Positions 1-8,000 of a stretch of 64,000 nucleotides of DNA are shown here, piece by piece. The notes under the pieces are model-generated. The model was not told the DNA's origin. It did not search any database and was given only the letters and a program-made list of their open reading frames with translations. The stretch is from Candidatus Rokuibacteriota bacterium. GTDB lineage: Bacteria; Methylomirabilota; Methylomirabilia; Rokubacteriales; CSP1-6. Position numbers and translations under genes: made by a program. The first letter of the stretch is position 1. Each line of letters begins with the position of its first letter. The stretch spans positions 1 to 64,000 of the forward strand of contig QHSP01000038.1 of NCBI GenBank assembly GCA_003220495.1. Direction: 5' to 3'.

Positions 1-301
1 GCACCTCGCGGAGTTTTTCGGTGAGGTGCGTGTCGTTGAACCCGACGTAGAGCGTCGTCATCAGCCGGCTGACCTCAGCCCGCACGGCCGCCCGCAAGCG
101 GCGTGGCGCGGGCCGGCCGCGGCTGCGGTGGCCGAGCGCGGTCGCCCCGCCCGCCTCGAAGCGCCGCTTGAGGCGCCGAACGTGCCGAATGGTGACGCGC
201 AACGCGGTCGCCACTTGCCGATTGGTGATCCGGCCTCCCAGGGCGGCTTTCAGCAGGCCCGGGCGATGCAGTTCCTTGCGGCTCAACGTGAAGGTCTCCA
301 T
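1..301 (-). mobile_element. ISNCY-type transposase, N-terminal part, cut by window edge
   Basis: Read on the minus strand from the ATG at 299-301, this frame stays open to the window edge (100 residues). It begins METFTLSRKEL and carries a helix-turn-helix of the type NRQVATALRVTIRHVRRLKRRF, then a GHRSRGRPAPRR linker and a YVGFNDTHLTEKL segment. That order is the usual N-terminus of ISNCY/IS481-like transposases: a DNA-binding HTH, a basic linker, then the run-up to the DDE domain. The catalytic domain is off the window, so intactness cannot be judged. I see no Shine-Dalgarno ahead of the start, which is common in insertion sequences. Confidence 0.8.
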
Positions 302-307
302 GGAAGG

Positions 308-354
308 AGGACCCTTTCACGTAGCAGTTACCCGAGGACATTTTCATGTAGCAG
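308..354. repeat. Pair of 20-bp direct repeats at the IS terminus
   Basis: AGGACCCTTTCACGTAGCAG at 308-327 recurs with three mismatches at 335-354 (AGGACATTTTCATGTAGCAG). The pair lies just upstream of the transposase start and just before the unrelated binding-protein gene. I read them as transposase-binding sites in the terminal region of the element, whose outer boundary is probably near 355-375. The other end is outside the window, so terminal inverted repeats and target duplication cannot be checked. Confidence 0.6.
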
Positions 355-454
355 CAGCAAACTCCCTCATCGGTCGTTGACTGAGTGGCCCGCGGGAGCT
401 ATGGTCCGCGCCACAGGCCTGACCGTGTCGCCTTTCAGGGCGAGGGAGACGCTG

Positions 455-2029
455 ATGCGCCCCGTGCCGAGTTTTTCGCGGTGGTCCGTTTTCGCCGTAG
501 CCGGGTTGATGTGCGCGCTGCTCATGGCCGGCCAGCTCGGAGACGCGGCCGCCCAGCCGAGGCCGACTCCGCAATCGAAGCCGGAAGGCGAGATGCGCTG
601 GGCGCTGTACGTGACCTTGTCGCCCGTGTGGTTCGATCCCGGCGAATTCCAGGGCCTCACCGCGTTCTGGGTGCTGTACGCGATCCACGATGCGCTCGTG
701 AAGCCCATGCCGGGCAACCTCATGACACCGAGCCTGGCCGAGACGTGGACGGTGAGCGCGGATCAGCGCGTCTACGAGTTCAAGCTGCGCGAGGGGCTGA
801 AATTCCACAACGGTGATCCGTTCACCGCCGAGGATGTGAAGTTCAGCTTCCATCGCGCCAAGGGCTCCAAGGTCTTGCACGACAAGGTGCGCGAGGTGGC
901 CGTCGTCGATCCCTACCGGGTGCGCTTTCACCTGCACGAGGCCTGGCCCGACTTCATGACGTTCTACGGGACGCTCGTGAGCGGCGCGAGCTGGATCGTC
1001 CCCAAGAAGTACGTCGAGCGCGTGGGCGACGACGGCTTCAAGAAGCAACCGATCGGCCTCGGGCCGTACAAGTTCGTCAGCCACGCGCCGGGCATCGAGC
1101 TGGTGATGGAAGCCTACGAAAGCTACTGGCGCAGGGTGCCGTCGGTGAAGCGGCTCGTCTTCAAGAGCGTCCCCGACTCCATCACGCGGGCGGCGATGCT
1201 GAAGCGGGGCGAGGTCGACGTCGCCTATTTGCTGGACGTCCCCCAGGCGCTCGAGGTGAAGCGGGATCCCGCGTTGAAGCTGGCGTTCTCCGGCGGGATC
1301 GCGACCTTCTTCCTGGATTTCCTCGATCAATGGGATCCGAAGTCGCCCTGGGCCGACCAGCGTGTGCGGCTCGCGGCGAACTACGCGATCGATCGCCGAG
1401 CTCTGAGCGAGGCCGAGACCCTGGGGGCATCCAAGCCCGCCGGAAGCCTCGTCCCGCGCGCCTTCGAGTTCGCGCTGCCCATCGAGCCCTATCCCTTCGA
1501 CCCGAAGAAGGCCAAGCAGCTCCTGGCCGAAGCGGGCTATCCCAATGGCTTCGACGCCGGAGAGCTGCATCAGCTGCCGCCCTACTTCTCGATGGGCGAA
1601 TCGATCGTGAGCTATCTCGGGGCCGTCGGGATCAGGCTGAAGATGCGGCCGATGGAGCGCGCCGCCTATACCTCGGCGCTGCAGGCCAAGAAGCTGCGCG
1701 GGCTCTGCGTCTGCGCGACGGCGGCCTATGGCAACGCCGCGTCGCGGATCGCGGAGCACGTCCCCAGCGCCGGCACCTACGCGTATGGCGGCTACCCGGA
1801 CATCGACGCGCTCTACAAGGAGCAGTCTCTCGTGACCGATCGCCGGAAGCGCGAGGTCCTGCTGCACCAGATCCAGCAGCTCGTCCACGAGCGGGTGAGA
1901 TTCGGGCCGATCTGGGACTACGTCTGGCCGAGTGGCGTGGGCCCGCGGGTCGAGGAGCCGGCGCTGATGCTGATCAATCCGTACCCCTGGTCGGCGCCCC
2001 TCGAAGAGGTGCGTCTGAAGAAGAACTGA
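455..2029 (+). CDS. ABC transporter substrate-binding protein, family 5 (peptide/nickel type)
   Basis: A 524-residue secreted binding protein. I chose the ATG at 455 because GAGGGA at 442-447 sits 7 bases upstream and the product then begins with a clean signal peptide (MRPVPSFSRWSVFAVAGL..., cleavage near residue 34 after A-A-Q). The body has SBP_bac_5 hallmarks: an early A-E-T-W segment, F-R-L-like K-L-R-E-G-L-K-F-H-N-G-D-P-F-T-A-E-D-V-K, then an L-L-A-E-A-G-Y-P-N-G segment. Family members bind peptides, nickel chelates or other small organics for import; the ligand cannot be told from sequence. No permease or ATPase gene is adjacent, so it is an orphan component, and the IS element immediately upstream may have separated it from partners. 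Confidence 0.9.
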   Translation: MRPVPSFSRWSVFAVAGLMCALLMAGQLGDAAAQPRPTPQSKPEGEMRWALYVTLSPVWFDPGEFQGLTAFWVLYAIHDALVKPMPGNLMTPSLAETWTVSADQRVYEFKLREGLKFHNGDPFTAEDVKFSFHRAKGSKVLHDKVREVAVVDPYRVRFHLHEAWPDFMTFYGTLVSGASWIVPKKYVERVGDDGFKKQPIGLGPYKFVSHAPGIELVMEAYESYWRRVPSVKRLVFKSVPDSITRAAMLKRGEVDVAYLLDVPQALEVKRDPALKLAFSGGIATFFLDFLDQWDPKSPWADQRVRLAANYAIDRRALSEAETLGASKPAGSLVPRAFEFALPIEPYPFDPKKAKQLLAEAGYPNGFDAGELHQLPPYFSMGESIVSYLGAVGIRLKMRPMERAAYTSALQAKKLRGLCVCATAAYGNAASRIAEHVPSAGTYAYGGYPDIDALYKEQSLVTDRRKREVLLHQIQQLVHERVRFGPIWDYVWPSGVGPRVEEPALMLINPYPWSAPLEEVRLKKN

Positions 2030-2042
2030 ACCTCTGGGGCCG

Positions 2043-2051
2043 TGCTATGGT
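2043..2051 (+). promoter_or_regulatory. Extended -10 promoter element ahead of tmk
   Basis: TGCTATGGT is an extended -10 (TGN-TATGGT). The same nine bases occur at 15467-15475 before the Gly-Lys repeat gene. Initiation near 2058 would leave a 15-base leader starting at the GGAGG of 2058-2062. No good -35 is seen. Confidence 0.45.
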
Positions 2052-2072
2052 TGCACCGGAGGTTCTGGAGCG

Positions 2073-2699
2073 TTGAGCGGTGTACTGATCACGCTCGAGG
2101 GCGTCGAGGGGTCGGGCAAGACGACCCAGATGATGCGACTCGAGCGATGGCTTCGTCGGCAGGGTCGTAAGGTCGAACACACGCGCGAGCCCGACGGAAC
2201 ACGGCTCGGAGCCGAGGTGCGTCGCCTGTTCGAGCGCCCTGGCGTCCAGCCCAAGCCCCTCGTCGAAGTCTTCCTCTTCATGGCCGCGCGGCAGCAGCAC
2301 GTCGCGGAAAAGATCCGGCCGTGGCTCGACCGGGGCCGCGTCGTGCTCTGCGACCGGTACGCCGACGCGACGGTCGCGTACCAGGGGTACGGGCGCGGCG
2401 TCGATCCCGACCTGATCCGCGAGCTGAACACACGCGCGACCAGCGGCGTCATGCCCGATCTCACGTTGCTCTTCGATCTCGACCCGGCTGCCGGGCTGAA
2501 GCGGACTCGTGCACGGGGGCGCCGCCTCGACCGTTTCGAGCGCGAAAAGCTCGCGTTCCACCGGCGTGTGCGGCACGGCTATCTCGAGATCCGCCGCGCC
2601 GAGCCCAAGCGCGTCCGGCTGATCCGCGCGGGCGAGCCGCCGGACGTTGTCGAGGTCGAGGTGCGGGCGATCGTCGAGGACTTCTTCCGTGGCGCTTGA
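2073..2699 (+). CDS. tmk: Thymidylate kinase
   Basis: A 208-residue dTMP kinase, which phosphorylates dTMP to dTDP in DNA precursor synthesis. The P-loop EGVEGSGKTTQ lies at residues 9-19, the DR(Y) nucleotide-binding segment reads CDRYADATVAYQGYG, and the LID-type region reads RARGRRLDRFE near residue 150. Length is normal. The start is TTG at 2073; GGAGG at 2058-2062 is 10 bases upstream and no ATG or GTG fits the conserved N-terminus (SGVLITLEG). It heads a block with holB, as in many bacteria. Confidence 0.95.
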   Translation: MSGVLITLEGVEGSGKTTQMMRLERWLRRQGRKVEHTREPDGTRLGAEVRRLFERPGVQPKPLVEVFLFMAARQQHVAEKIRPWLDRGRVVLCDRYADATVAYQGYGRGVDPDLIRELNTRATSGVMPDLTLLFDLDPAAGLKRTRARGRRLDRFEREKLAFHRRVRHGYLEIRRAEPKRVRLIRAGEPPDVVEVEVRAIVEDFFRGA

Positions 2700-3531
2700 G
2701 CGCGTCCTCGATCAGCCGCGGGCGGTGGATCTGCTCCGCCGCGCGCTGGCGAGCGATCGGGTCGCCCACGCGTACGCCTTCATCGGCCCCGCGGGCGCCG
2801 GACGGATGACGACGGCGCTCGCGTTCGCCGAAGAGCTGCTGGGGAGCTCGGCGCGGTCGCACCCCGACCTGCACGTGATCGTGCCGACGCCGCCCGAGTC
2901 GAATCCGCGCGGCACCCGCGCACTACGGATCGGCGCGATTCGCGAGCTCGAGCGGCAGGCGGCGCTCCGCCCGGCGATGGCGCGTCGCAAGGTGTTCATC
3001 CTCGACGAAGCCGAGCGGATGACGGACGACACGCCGCAGGCGTTCCTCAAGACCCTGGAAGAGCCGCCCGCCGCGACCGTGATCATCCTGATCCTGCCGC
3101 GGGCACGGGCGGTCCCGGCGACCTTGCTCTCGCGCTGTCAAGTCGTCCGCTTCGGGCCGCGCGCCGACGCAGGCTCGACCGCCGCGCGGGCGCAGGCGTT
3201 CGAAATGCTCGCCGAGGTCCGGGCCCAGGGCGTCGACGCGCTGTTCCGCCGCACCGACCGGCTCGAGCGCGAGAAGGCGGAGGGCCTGGTCGATGCCTAC
3301 TGGCTCTACTGTCGCGACTTGCTCCTGGCCAAATCCGGCGCGCCGAGCGGCCTCCTTCTCGATCCCGACCGCGCCGGCGAGCTCGCGCGCGAAGCCGAAG
3401 GCTGGACCATCGACCAGATCGTGTCGGCCGTGGACGTCTGCCGGCAGGCGCGCGAGGCCCTCTTGCGCAACGTCGCCCCGCGTCTCACCCTCGAAATCGT
3501 GCTGAGCCGGCTCGCCCTGCGAGCGGCATAG
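2689..3531 (+). CDS. holB: DNA polymerase III subunit delta'
   Basis: A 280-residue clamp-loader AAA+ subunit. The GTG at 2689 overlaps the last 11 bases of tmk and gives the conserved opening ALERVLDQPRAVDLLRRAL. The P-loop-like segment is GPAGAGRMTTA, with Arg instead of the Walker Lys, followed by FILDEAERMT (Walker B) and a sensor-like LLSRCQVVRF. The stretch between Walker A and Walker B that normally carries a four-Cys zinc module is reduced to LLGSSARSHPDLHVIV, with no cysteine. The subunit is structural rather than catalytic in well-studied clamp loaders, so a degenerate P-loop is not alarming. Confidence 0.9.
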   Translation: MALERVLDQPRAVDLLRRALASDRVAHAYAFIGPAGAGRMTTALAFAEELLGSSARSHPDLHVIVPTPPESNPRGTRALRIGAIRELERQAALRPAMARRKVFILDEAERMTDDTPQAFLKTLEEPPAATVIILILPRARAVPATLLSRCQVVRFGPRADAGSTAARAQAFEMLAEVRAQGVDALFRRTDRLEREKAEGLVDAYWLYCRDLLLAKSGAPSGLLLDPDRAGELAREAEGWTIDQIVSAVDVCRQAREALLRNVAPRLTLEIVLSRLALRAA

Positions 3532-3534
3532 GAT
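3529..3534 (+). promoter_or_regulatory. -10 box of a predicted leaderless ricT promoter
   Basis: TAGGAT overlaps the holB stop codon and ends 7 bases before the ricT ATG at 3542. No Shine-Dalgarno is present (the gap is AGAAAAC). Initiation would fall at or next to the start codon. Confidence 0.5.
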
Positions 3535-3541
3535 AGAAAAC

Positions 3542-4390
3542 ATGGACGAGTACCTCGTTGGCGTCCGGCTCCGGCCCACCGCTCAGGCTGACGACTATCG
3601 GGTCGGCGACCTCGAGCTTCACGTCGGCGATCTGGTGCTCGTGGAGACGACGACCGAGACCGTGCTGGGCGAGGTCCGCCGGCCCAAGCGCGAGATCCCC
3701 GAGATGAAGAAGGATCGCGCCTACCCGCGCGTCATGCGCCTGGCCACCGCGGACGAGGCGCGGGCGTATCGCGAGCGTCGCGAGCGCGAAGAGCGCGCGA
3801 TCGCGACGTGCCAGCGGATCGCGCGCGGCCGCGGCCTCGTGATGAAGGTGGTCGACGTCGAGATGCACCCGGTGGCGCGCCGGGCGACCGTATACTTCAA
3901 CGCCGAAGAGCGGATCGACTTCCGCGACCTGGTCCGCGATCTCGCGCGCGAGCTTCGCTCGCGGGTCGAGATGCGTCAGATCGGCGCGCGGGACACGACG
4001 AAGGTCATGGACGGCATCGGCCCGTGCGGGCGCCAGCTCTGTTGCACCTCGCACCTCAGGCGCTTCGACCCGATCTCGGTGAAGATGGCCAAGGCCCAGG
4101 ACATGCCGCTGACCGACAACCGCCTGCTCGGCAACTGCGGCCGGCTCAAGTGCTGCCTGCTCTACGAGTTCTCGACCTACGAGGAGCTCCGGTCGCGGCT
4201 GCCGCGCGTGAACTCCCCGTGCCAGGCGAATTGCGGCACCAGCGGCTGCATGACCGGCAAGGTCCGGTCGATCCGCGTCCTCAAGCAGAGCGTCGTCGTC
4301 GGCTTCCCGGACGGCACGCAGGCCGAGGTGCCGATCGACCAGGTCACGTGGGAAGGACGGGCGCACATCAAGGCGCAGCTCGAGCCGTGA
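3542..4390 (+). CDS. ricT: PSP1-domain protein RicT/YaaT
   Basis: A 282-residue PSP1 C-terminal domain protein. Two cysteine clusters, GPCGRQLCC and GNCGRLKCCLLYE, plus a further C-x3-C-x4-C-M segment (SPCQANCGTSGCM) match RicT, which in Bacillus forms a [4Fe-4S]-bearing complex with RicA and RicF that supports RNase Y-dependent RNA maturation. RicA and RicF are not seen here. The start ATG at 3542 is followed by DEYLVGVRLRP. A -10 box lies 7 bases upstream, so the gene can be transcribed separately from tmk-holB. The stop overlaps the metG start. Confidence 0.9.
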   Translation: MDEYLVGVRLRPTAQADDYRVGDLELHVGDLVLVETTTETVLGEVRRPKREIPEMKKDRAYPRVMRLATADEARAYRERREREERAIATCQRIARGRGLVMKVVDVEMHPVARRATVYFNAEERIDFRDLVRDLARELRSRVEMRQIGARDTTKVMDGIGPCGRQLCCTSHLRRFDPISVKMAKAQDMPLTDNRLLGNCGRLKCCLLYEFSTYEELRSRLPRVNSPCQANCGTSGCMTGKVRSIRVLKQSVVVGFPDGTQAEVPIDQVTWEGRAHIKAQLEP

Positions 4391-6276
4391 CCGCGTCCTA
4401 CCTGACGACCCCGATCTACTACGTGAACGACCGCCCCCACCTGGGGCACGCGTACACGACGATCGTCGTCGACGCGATGGCGCGCTACCGGCGGCTGGCG
4501 GGGGACGACGTCTGGTTCCTCACGGGCACCGACGAGCACGGCGACAAGATCGCCCAGGCCGCGGCCAAGGCCGGCGTGACGCCGCAAGCGATGGCCGACC
4601 AGAACTCCGCCGCGTTCCGCGCGACCTGGCAGGCGCTGGGCATCCAGTACAGCGACTACATCCGGACGACCGAGGAGCGCCACAAGCAGGTCGTGCAGGC
4701 GATCCTCCAGCAGCTCTGGGACGCCGGCGAGATCTACCTCGGCAAGTACGGCGGCCACTACTGTTACGGCTGCGAGCGGTTCTACACCGAGAAGGAGATC
4801 GTCGACGGCAAGTGCCCCGACCACCTCACACCGCTCACGTGGATCGAGGAAGAGAACTACTTCTTCAAGATGTCGAAGTACCAGCGCTGGCTGATCGATC
4901 ACCTCGAGCGCCACCCCGACTTCGTGCGGCCCGAGCGCTATCGCAACGAGGTGCTCGGCTTCCTGCGCGACCCGCTGACCGATCTCTCGATCAGCCGGCC
5001 GCGCCGCCGGCTCGAGTGGGGGATCCCGCTGCCGTTCGACGACAAGTACGTCACCTACGTCTGGTTCGACGCCCTGATCAACTACGTGTCGGCGCTCGGC
5101 GGCCCGGGTGATCCACGCTTCGAGAAGTTCTGGCCGCACGCGCAGCACGTGATCGCGAAGGACATCGTGAAGCCGCACGCGATCTACTGGCCGTGCATGC
5201 TGAAGGCGGCCGGCATCCCGCTCTATCGGCACCTCAACGTCCACGGCTACTGGACGCTGGGCGGCCAGAAGATCTCGAAGTCCATCGGCAACCTCGTCGA
5301 GGCCCTCGCGCTCAAGGAGAAGTACGGTAACGACGCCTTCCGCTACTTCGTCCTGCGCGAGATGGTCTTCGGGCTCGACGCCGACTTCTCCGAGGAAGGG
5401 TTCGTCGGCCGGCTCAACGCCGATCTCGCGAACGACCTCGGCAACCTCGTCTCGCGCGCGACGACATTGATCGTGAACCTCGGCCAGGGCGTGGTGCCCG
5501 GCCGCGGGACCACCATCGCGGCCGAGGAGGCCGTGGGCGCGGCGTTCGAGAAGGCCAAGGCCGACGTGGCGGCCGCCATGGAGGAGTTCGCGTTCCAGCG
5601 CGCGCTGGCGTCGATCTGGGAGTTCATCGGCGTCGTCAACCGCTACGTCGACGCGACGCAGCCGTGGGCGCTCGCCAAGGATGCGACTAAGAAAGACCGG
5701 CTCGCGGCGGCGCTCTCCACGCTCGCCGAGTCGCTGAGGGTGCTGGGGATCGTGCTCGCCCCGTTCCTGCCCGACGCGGCTGCCAAGATCCGTGCCGCGC
5801 TCGGCCAGACCGGCGAGCCGAAGCTCGCCGACGCAGTCTGGGGCCGACTCGCCGCCGGGGCGCCGGTCCAGAAGCTCTCGGGCCTCTTCCCGCGCATCGA
5901 CGACAAGAAAACGGCGGCGCCGGCCGCCACCGCCGCCGCGGCGGACGCGACGCCGCGCATCAAGATCGACGAGTTCGGCAAGGTCGAGCTGCGCGTGGGG
6001 GAGGTGATCGCCGCCGAGCCCCTGCCGAAGTCGAAGAAGCTCTTGAAGCTCACGATCTCGCTCGGCCAGGAGCAGCGCACGGTGGTCGCCGGGATCGCCG
6101 AGCACTACGCGCCAGCGGAGATCGTGGGCAAGAAGGTCGTCATCGTGGCGAACCTCGAGGCGGCGAAGCTGATGGGCGTCGAGTCCAACGGGATGGTGCT
6201 GGCCGCTTCCGCCGGCGGCAAGCTCGCGGTCCTCACGCTCGATCGCGATCTGCCGCCCGGAGCCCAGGTCACGTGA
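4387..6276 (+). CDS. metG: Methionine--tRNA ligase
   Basis: A 629-residue class I methionyl-tRNA synthetase. GTG at 4387 overlaps the ricT stop (GTGA) and gives TASYLTTPIYYVNDRPHLGHA; the HIGH signature is HLGH at residues 18-21 and the KMSKS loop is KISKS near residues 295-299. The zinc knob is of the short type (CYGCERFY...KCPDH). An Ala/Lys linker near residue 510-525 leads to a C-terminal tRNA-binding (EMAP-II/Arc1p-like) domain, FGKVELRVGEVIAAEPLPKS to the end, the fusion found in many bacteria. Length and order are typical. Confidence 0.97.
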   Translation: MTASYLTTPIYYVNDRPHLGHAYTTIVVDAMARYRRLAGDDVWFLTGTDEHGDKIAQAAAKAGVTPQAMADQNSAAFRATWQALGIQYSDYIRTTEERHKQVVQAILQQLWDAGEIYLGKYGGHYCYGCERFYTEKEIVDGKCPDHLTPLTWIEEENYFFKMSKYQRWLIDHLERHPDFVRPERYRNEVLGFLRDPLTDLSISRPRRRLEWGIPLPFDDKYVTYVWFDALINYVSALGGPGDPRFEKFWPHAQHVIAKDIVKPHAIYWPCMLKAAGIPLYRHLNVHGYWTLGGQKISKSIGNLVEALALKEKYGNDAFRYFVLREMVFGLDADFSEEGFVGRLNADLANDLGNLVSRATTLIVNLGQGVVPGRGTTIAAEEAVGAAFEKAKADVAAAMEEFAFQRALASIWEFIGVVNRYVDATQPWALAKDATKKDRLAAALSTLAESLRVLGIVLAPFLPDAAAKIRAALGQTGEPKLADAVWGRLAAGAPVQKLSGLFPRIDDKKTAAPAATAAAADATPRIKIDEFGKVELRVGEVIAAEPLPKSKKLLKLTISLGQEQRTVVAGIAEHYAPAEIVGKKVVIVANLEAAKLMGVESNGMVLAASAGGKLAVLTLDRDLPPGAQVT

Positions 6277-6572
6277 GCCCCGCGTTCGGCCCGGCGCTGA
6301 GCCCGGACGAGTACGTGGACGCGATGGTGCAGGTCGCGGAGCGCGACGCGTCGATCGGACGCGTGCTCCGGGAGATCCTGAGCCTCGACGGCGCCGTGAG
6401 GTCGAGCGCCCTCGACCTGGTGGCGGCGCACCTGCGCGTGCACTCGGCCGCCGGCGACGTCCTCGACTGCATCGACCTGCTCAAGCGCGACGCGATCGCG
6501 CAGCGCCTCAGCGAGCGCCTCGCCGCGCGCACGCCCGCTTCGGGCGGTCCAGCGACCCCGCCACCCGTGTGA
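6273..6572 (+). CDS. Hypothetical protein, helical, 99 residues
   Basis: The GTG at 6273 overlaps the metG stop by four bases (GTGA). The product is acidic to neutral, rich in Ala, Leu and Arg, with no Cys, signal peptide or membrane segment, and ends in a Pro-rich tail (PATPPPV). It appears all-helical (YVDAMVQVAERDASIGRVL; LDLVAAHLRVHSAAGDVLDCIDLLKRD). I do not recognise the family. Tight coupling to metG and to the next membrane-protein gene supports it being translated. Confidence 0.65.
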   Translation: MSPAFGPALSPDEYVDAMVQVAERDASIGRVLREILSLDGAVRSSALDLVAAHLRVHSAAGDVLDCIDLLKRDAIAQRLSERLAARTPASGGPATPPPV

Positions 6573-7558
6573 GCTCCGCGTTCGCGTGGCTCGCCGAGTG
6601 GGGCGTCTCGTTTGCCTCGCTGACCGGCGGCGTGCTCACGCTCTTCGTGTTCCGCCGTGGCCTGCCGAACGTCGCCTGGATCGTCGGCTACCTGCTGCTG
6701 CTGTGGCTGGTCTTCGCGGTGCTGGTCGAGCTGCGCCAGCCGCTCGCCGAATCGGGACGCCGGTCGGGCCGACTGGTCGTCACCGCGGCCGACTACACGA
6801 TCCAGACGCTCTTCCACGGGCTTCTCCTGTTCGTGTTGCCGGCGTACTGGGCGAGCACGACGCTGACCTCCCGCAACGTGGTCTTCCTCGGGGTGCTCGT
6901 GATGCTGACGCTTCTGGCGACCTTCGATCCGTGGTATCGCGCGATCGTGCATCCGCGGCCCTGGCTCGGCTATGTCTTCTTCGTCGTGTCGATCTTCGCG
7001 GCGCTCAACGTCGCGCTGCCGCTCGTCGGGCTGCCGCCGTTCTGGGCGCTCATGGCCAGCGCGTTCGTCGCCTCGCTCGCGATCACGCCGGTCGTCCGGC
7101 GCGCCGGCGGGCGGACGTGGGTGGCGGCATTGCGAGTGACGGTGGCGCTCGGCGTCGTCGCGATGGCGCTGGCGGCGGTCGGACGTGCGTGGATCCCGCC
7201 CGCGCCGCTCTTCATGGCGCGCGCCGCGATCCTCTGGGATGTCCTCGACCTCGACAACGTCGAGGCGCTGCCGACGACGCTCTCGGCTGACGAGGTGAAG
7301 GGGCGTGGGCTCGTGGCGTACACTGCCATCTACGCGCCGGCCGGCCTGCGCCAGTCGGTGGGTCACGTCTGGCGGCATCGGGGCCGGGTGATCGAAACGG
7401 TCGCCCTGGCTCCCGTGCTCGGCGGGCGCCGGGAGGGCTATCGCACCTATTCGCGCAAGACGTCGTTTCCCGAAGACGCGGAAGGTCGCTGGTCGGTGGA
7501 CGTCGTGACGGCCTCGGGCCAGCTGATCGGCCGGCTCAGGTTTCGAATCGTTCGATAA
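6569..7558 (+). CDS. Membrane protein with DUF5924-like and DUF2914-like regions
   Basis: A 329-residue protein; GTG at 6569 overlaps the previous stop (GTGA). The N-terminal two thirds contain about six or seven hydrophobic segments (for example NVAWIVGYLLLLWLVFAVLV, LFHGLLLFVLPAYW, LGYVFFVVSIFAALNVALPL). A soluble C-terminal part of about 75 residues, LRQSVGHVWRHRGRVIETV ... GLGRRREGYRTYSRK-like ... WSVDVVTASGQLIGRLRF, resembles DUF2914, a small beta domain at the end of membrane and secreted proteins. Function is unknown; the C-terminal domain is probably exported. Confidence 0.75.
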   Translation: MSSAFAWLAEWGVSFASLTGGVLTLFVFRRGLPNVAWIVGYLLLLWLVFAVLVELRQPLAESGRRSGRLVVTAADYTIQTLFHGLLLFVLPAYWASTTLTSRNVVFLGVLVMLTLLATFDPWYRAIVHPRPWLGYVFFVVSIFAALNVALPLVGLPPFWALMASAFVASLAITPVVRRAGGRTWVAALRVTVALGVVAMALAAVGRAWIPPAPLFMARAAILWDVLDLDNVEALPTTLSADEVKGRGLVAYTAIYAPAGLRQSVGHVWRHRGRVIETVALAPVLGGRREGYRTYSRKTSFPEDAEGRWSVDVVTASGQLIGRLRFRIVR

Positions 7559-7586
7559 CGGTCGACGATCCGACCCGGAGGATGCC

Positions 7587-8000
7587 ATGGAGACGGTGCG
7601 AACCGCCGACTACTTCTACGTGATGGTGCCGGACAAGCCGGGTGAGGGGGCCAGGATCCTCGGCGAGCTCAAGCGCGCCGGCATCAACCTGGTGGCGTAC
7701 TCGGGATTTCCGAGCGGCCGCGGCGCTCAGCTCGATCTGGTCCCGACCGACCCGGCGGCGTTCAAGGCGCTGGCCAAAGAGAAGAAGTGGAAGGTCAAGG
7801 GGCCGAAGCGGACCTTTCTGATCGACGGCGACGATCGTCTCGGCGCCTGCGCCGACGTCCTCGGTCGGCTCGCGGCGGCGAAGATCAACGTGACGGCGAT
7901 GGAGGCCGTCGCGCCTCCGGGCGGCGGGCGCTACGCCGCGATCCTCTGGGTGAAGGCCCGCGACGTGAAGAAGACCGCCGCCGTCCTCGGAGCCGTGTGA
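7587..8000 (+). CDS. Tandem ACT-domain protein
   Basis: A 137-residue protein with two ACT-like halves: DYFYVMVPDKPGEGARILGE...GINLVAYSGF and KRTFLIDGDDRLGACADVLG...INVTAMEAV. ACT domains bind amino acids or other small effectors and usually regulate enzymes; standing alone, this one could be a sensor or an allosteric partner. The ATG at 7587 has GGAGG at 7577-7581. Its final codons overlap the GTG of tatD. Confidence 0.8.
   Translation: METVRTADYFYVMVPDKPGEGARILGELKRAGINLVAYSGFPSGRGAQLDLVPTDPAAFKALAKEKKWKVKGPKRTFLIDGDDRLGACADVLGRLAAAKINVTAMEAVAPPGGGRYAAILWVKARDVKKTAAVLGAV

Noticed and set aside
344-1888. Long minus-strand frame opposite the binding-protein gene
   Set aside because: High G+C leaves many antisense frames open. 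The plus frame has signal peptide and family motifs; the minus frame has none.
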